Assembly (NCBI GenBank): GCA_022823105.1
Contig: JAJDXU010000402.1
Span: 1-5,739 of the forward strand
Origin: Dehalococcoidia bacterium
Lineage (GTDB): Bacteria > Chloroflexota > Dehalococcoidia > Lucifugimonadales > UBA3495
DNA: 5,739 bases
Direction of reading: 5' to 3'
Shown: piece by piece, positions 5,617 through 5,739 of the stretch
Numbering within the stretch: position 1 is the first letter of the stretch
Layout of the letters: every line of letters starts with the position of its first letter
Position numbers and translations under genes: made by a program
The notes under the pieces: generated by a model
What the model was told of the DNA's origin: nothing
What the model saw: only the letters and a program-made list of their open reading frames with translations
The model's database searches: none

Positions 5617-5739
5617 CTAGCGCGCGGGGGCGGGCAGGTCCCAGCGGAAGAATTCGCGGTAGCGGTCGTGGCTGGCCCAGGGCAACAGGTTGAATACGAT
5701 GACCTCGTACTCAGGGACGTCGCCCCGTAGCCGGATGTC
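5617..5739 (-). CDS. C-terminal 40 codons of an unrecognised leftward gene
   Basis: Reading leftward from the window edge, the frame is open for 40 codons and ends at TAG (5619-5617). It encodes DIRLRGDVPEYEVIVFNLL followed by PWASHDRYREFFRWDLPAP and a final Ala-Arg. Third codon positions are strongly G/C, like the genes nearby. The composition is protein-like, with a probable beta strand (EVIVFNLL) followed by an aromatic, charged helix. These points favour a real gene over chance. I recognise no family motif and propose no function. It ends about 160 bp upstream of the MFS pair on the same strand, with a likely promoter between, so a shared operon is possible but not required. Confidence 0.55.
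   Translation of the reverse strand, partial: DIRLRGDVPEYEVIVFNLLPWASHDRYREFFRWDLPAPAR

Noticed and set aside
1..5739. CRISPR array, tRNA, rRNA, insertion sequence or attachment site
   Set aside because: I found no spaced direct repeats with unique spacers, no tRNA-like cloverleaf, and no transposase or terminal inverted repeats. The 18-bp array has no spacers.

Overview
The window is GC-rich bacterial accessory DNA with four complete genes and a gene fragment at each end. The core is a flavin or F420 oxidoreductase pair facing a transporter pair. Two luciferase-like monooxygenase (LLM) family genes read rightward (497-1681 and 1749-2690). Two 12-helix MFS permease genes read leftward (4082-5458, then 2683-3993). 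The groups are convergent, and their innermost stop codons overlap by 8 bp.

Layout. Positions 1-38 hold the first 12 codons of a leftward gene with a strong Shine-Dalgarno. Positions 39-496 are an AT-richer divergent intergenic region with a sigma70-like promoter (TATAAT at 386-391) for the first LLM gene. The two LLM genes are separated by 67 bp that hold a perfect 12-bp-arm palindrome (1706-1733). The spacer between the two MFS genes consists almost entirely of five tandem 18-bp units (3997-4086). These units start inside the last codons of the upstream gene and stop 3 bp short of the proposed start of the downstream one. Upstream of the MFS pair lie a second TATAAT box (leftward, 5527-5532) and the last 40 codons of an unrecognised leftward gene (5617-5739).

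How the genes may work together (inference). The permeases would move a small organic compound, probably an organic acid judging by their resemblance to the monocarboxylate and oxalate/formate branches of MFS. The oxidoreductases would hydroxylate, cleave or otherwise oxidise the compound or a product of it. No flavin reductase, F420 gene or regulator is visible, so reduced cofactor must come from elsewhere and the substrate cannot be named.

Organism (inference, low certainty). Clusters of paralogous LLM flavoenzymes and MFS permeases, high GC, and a GTAGGGGCGAAT-type palindrome suggest an uncultivated marine or sponge-associated lineage. SAR202-type Chloroflexota, known for expanded flavin monooxygenase families, is the first candidate. 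Tectomicrobia or Poribacteria-like bacteria are alternatives. There is no rRNA or other taxonomic marker here to decide.
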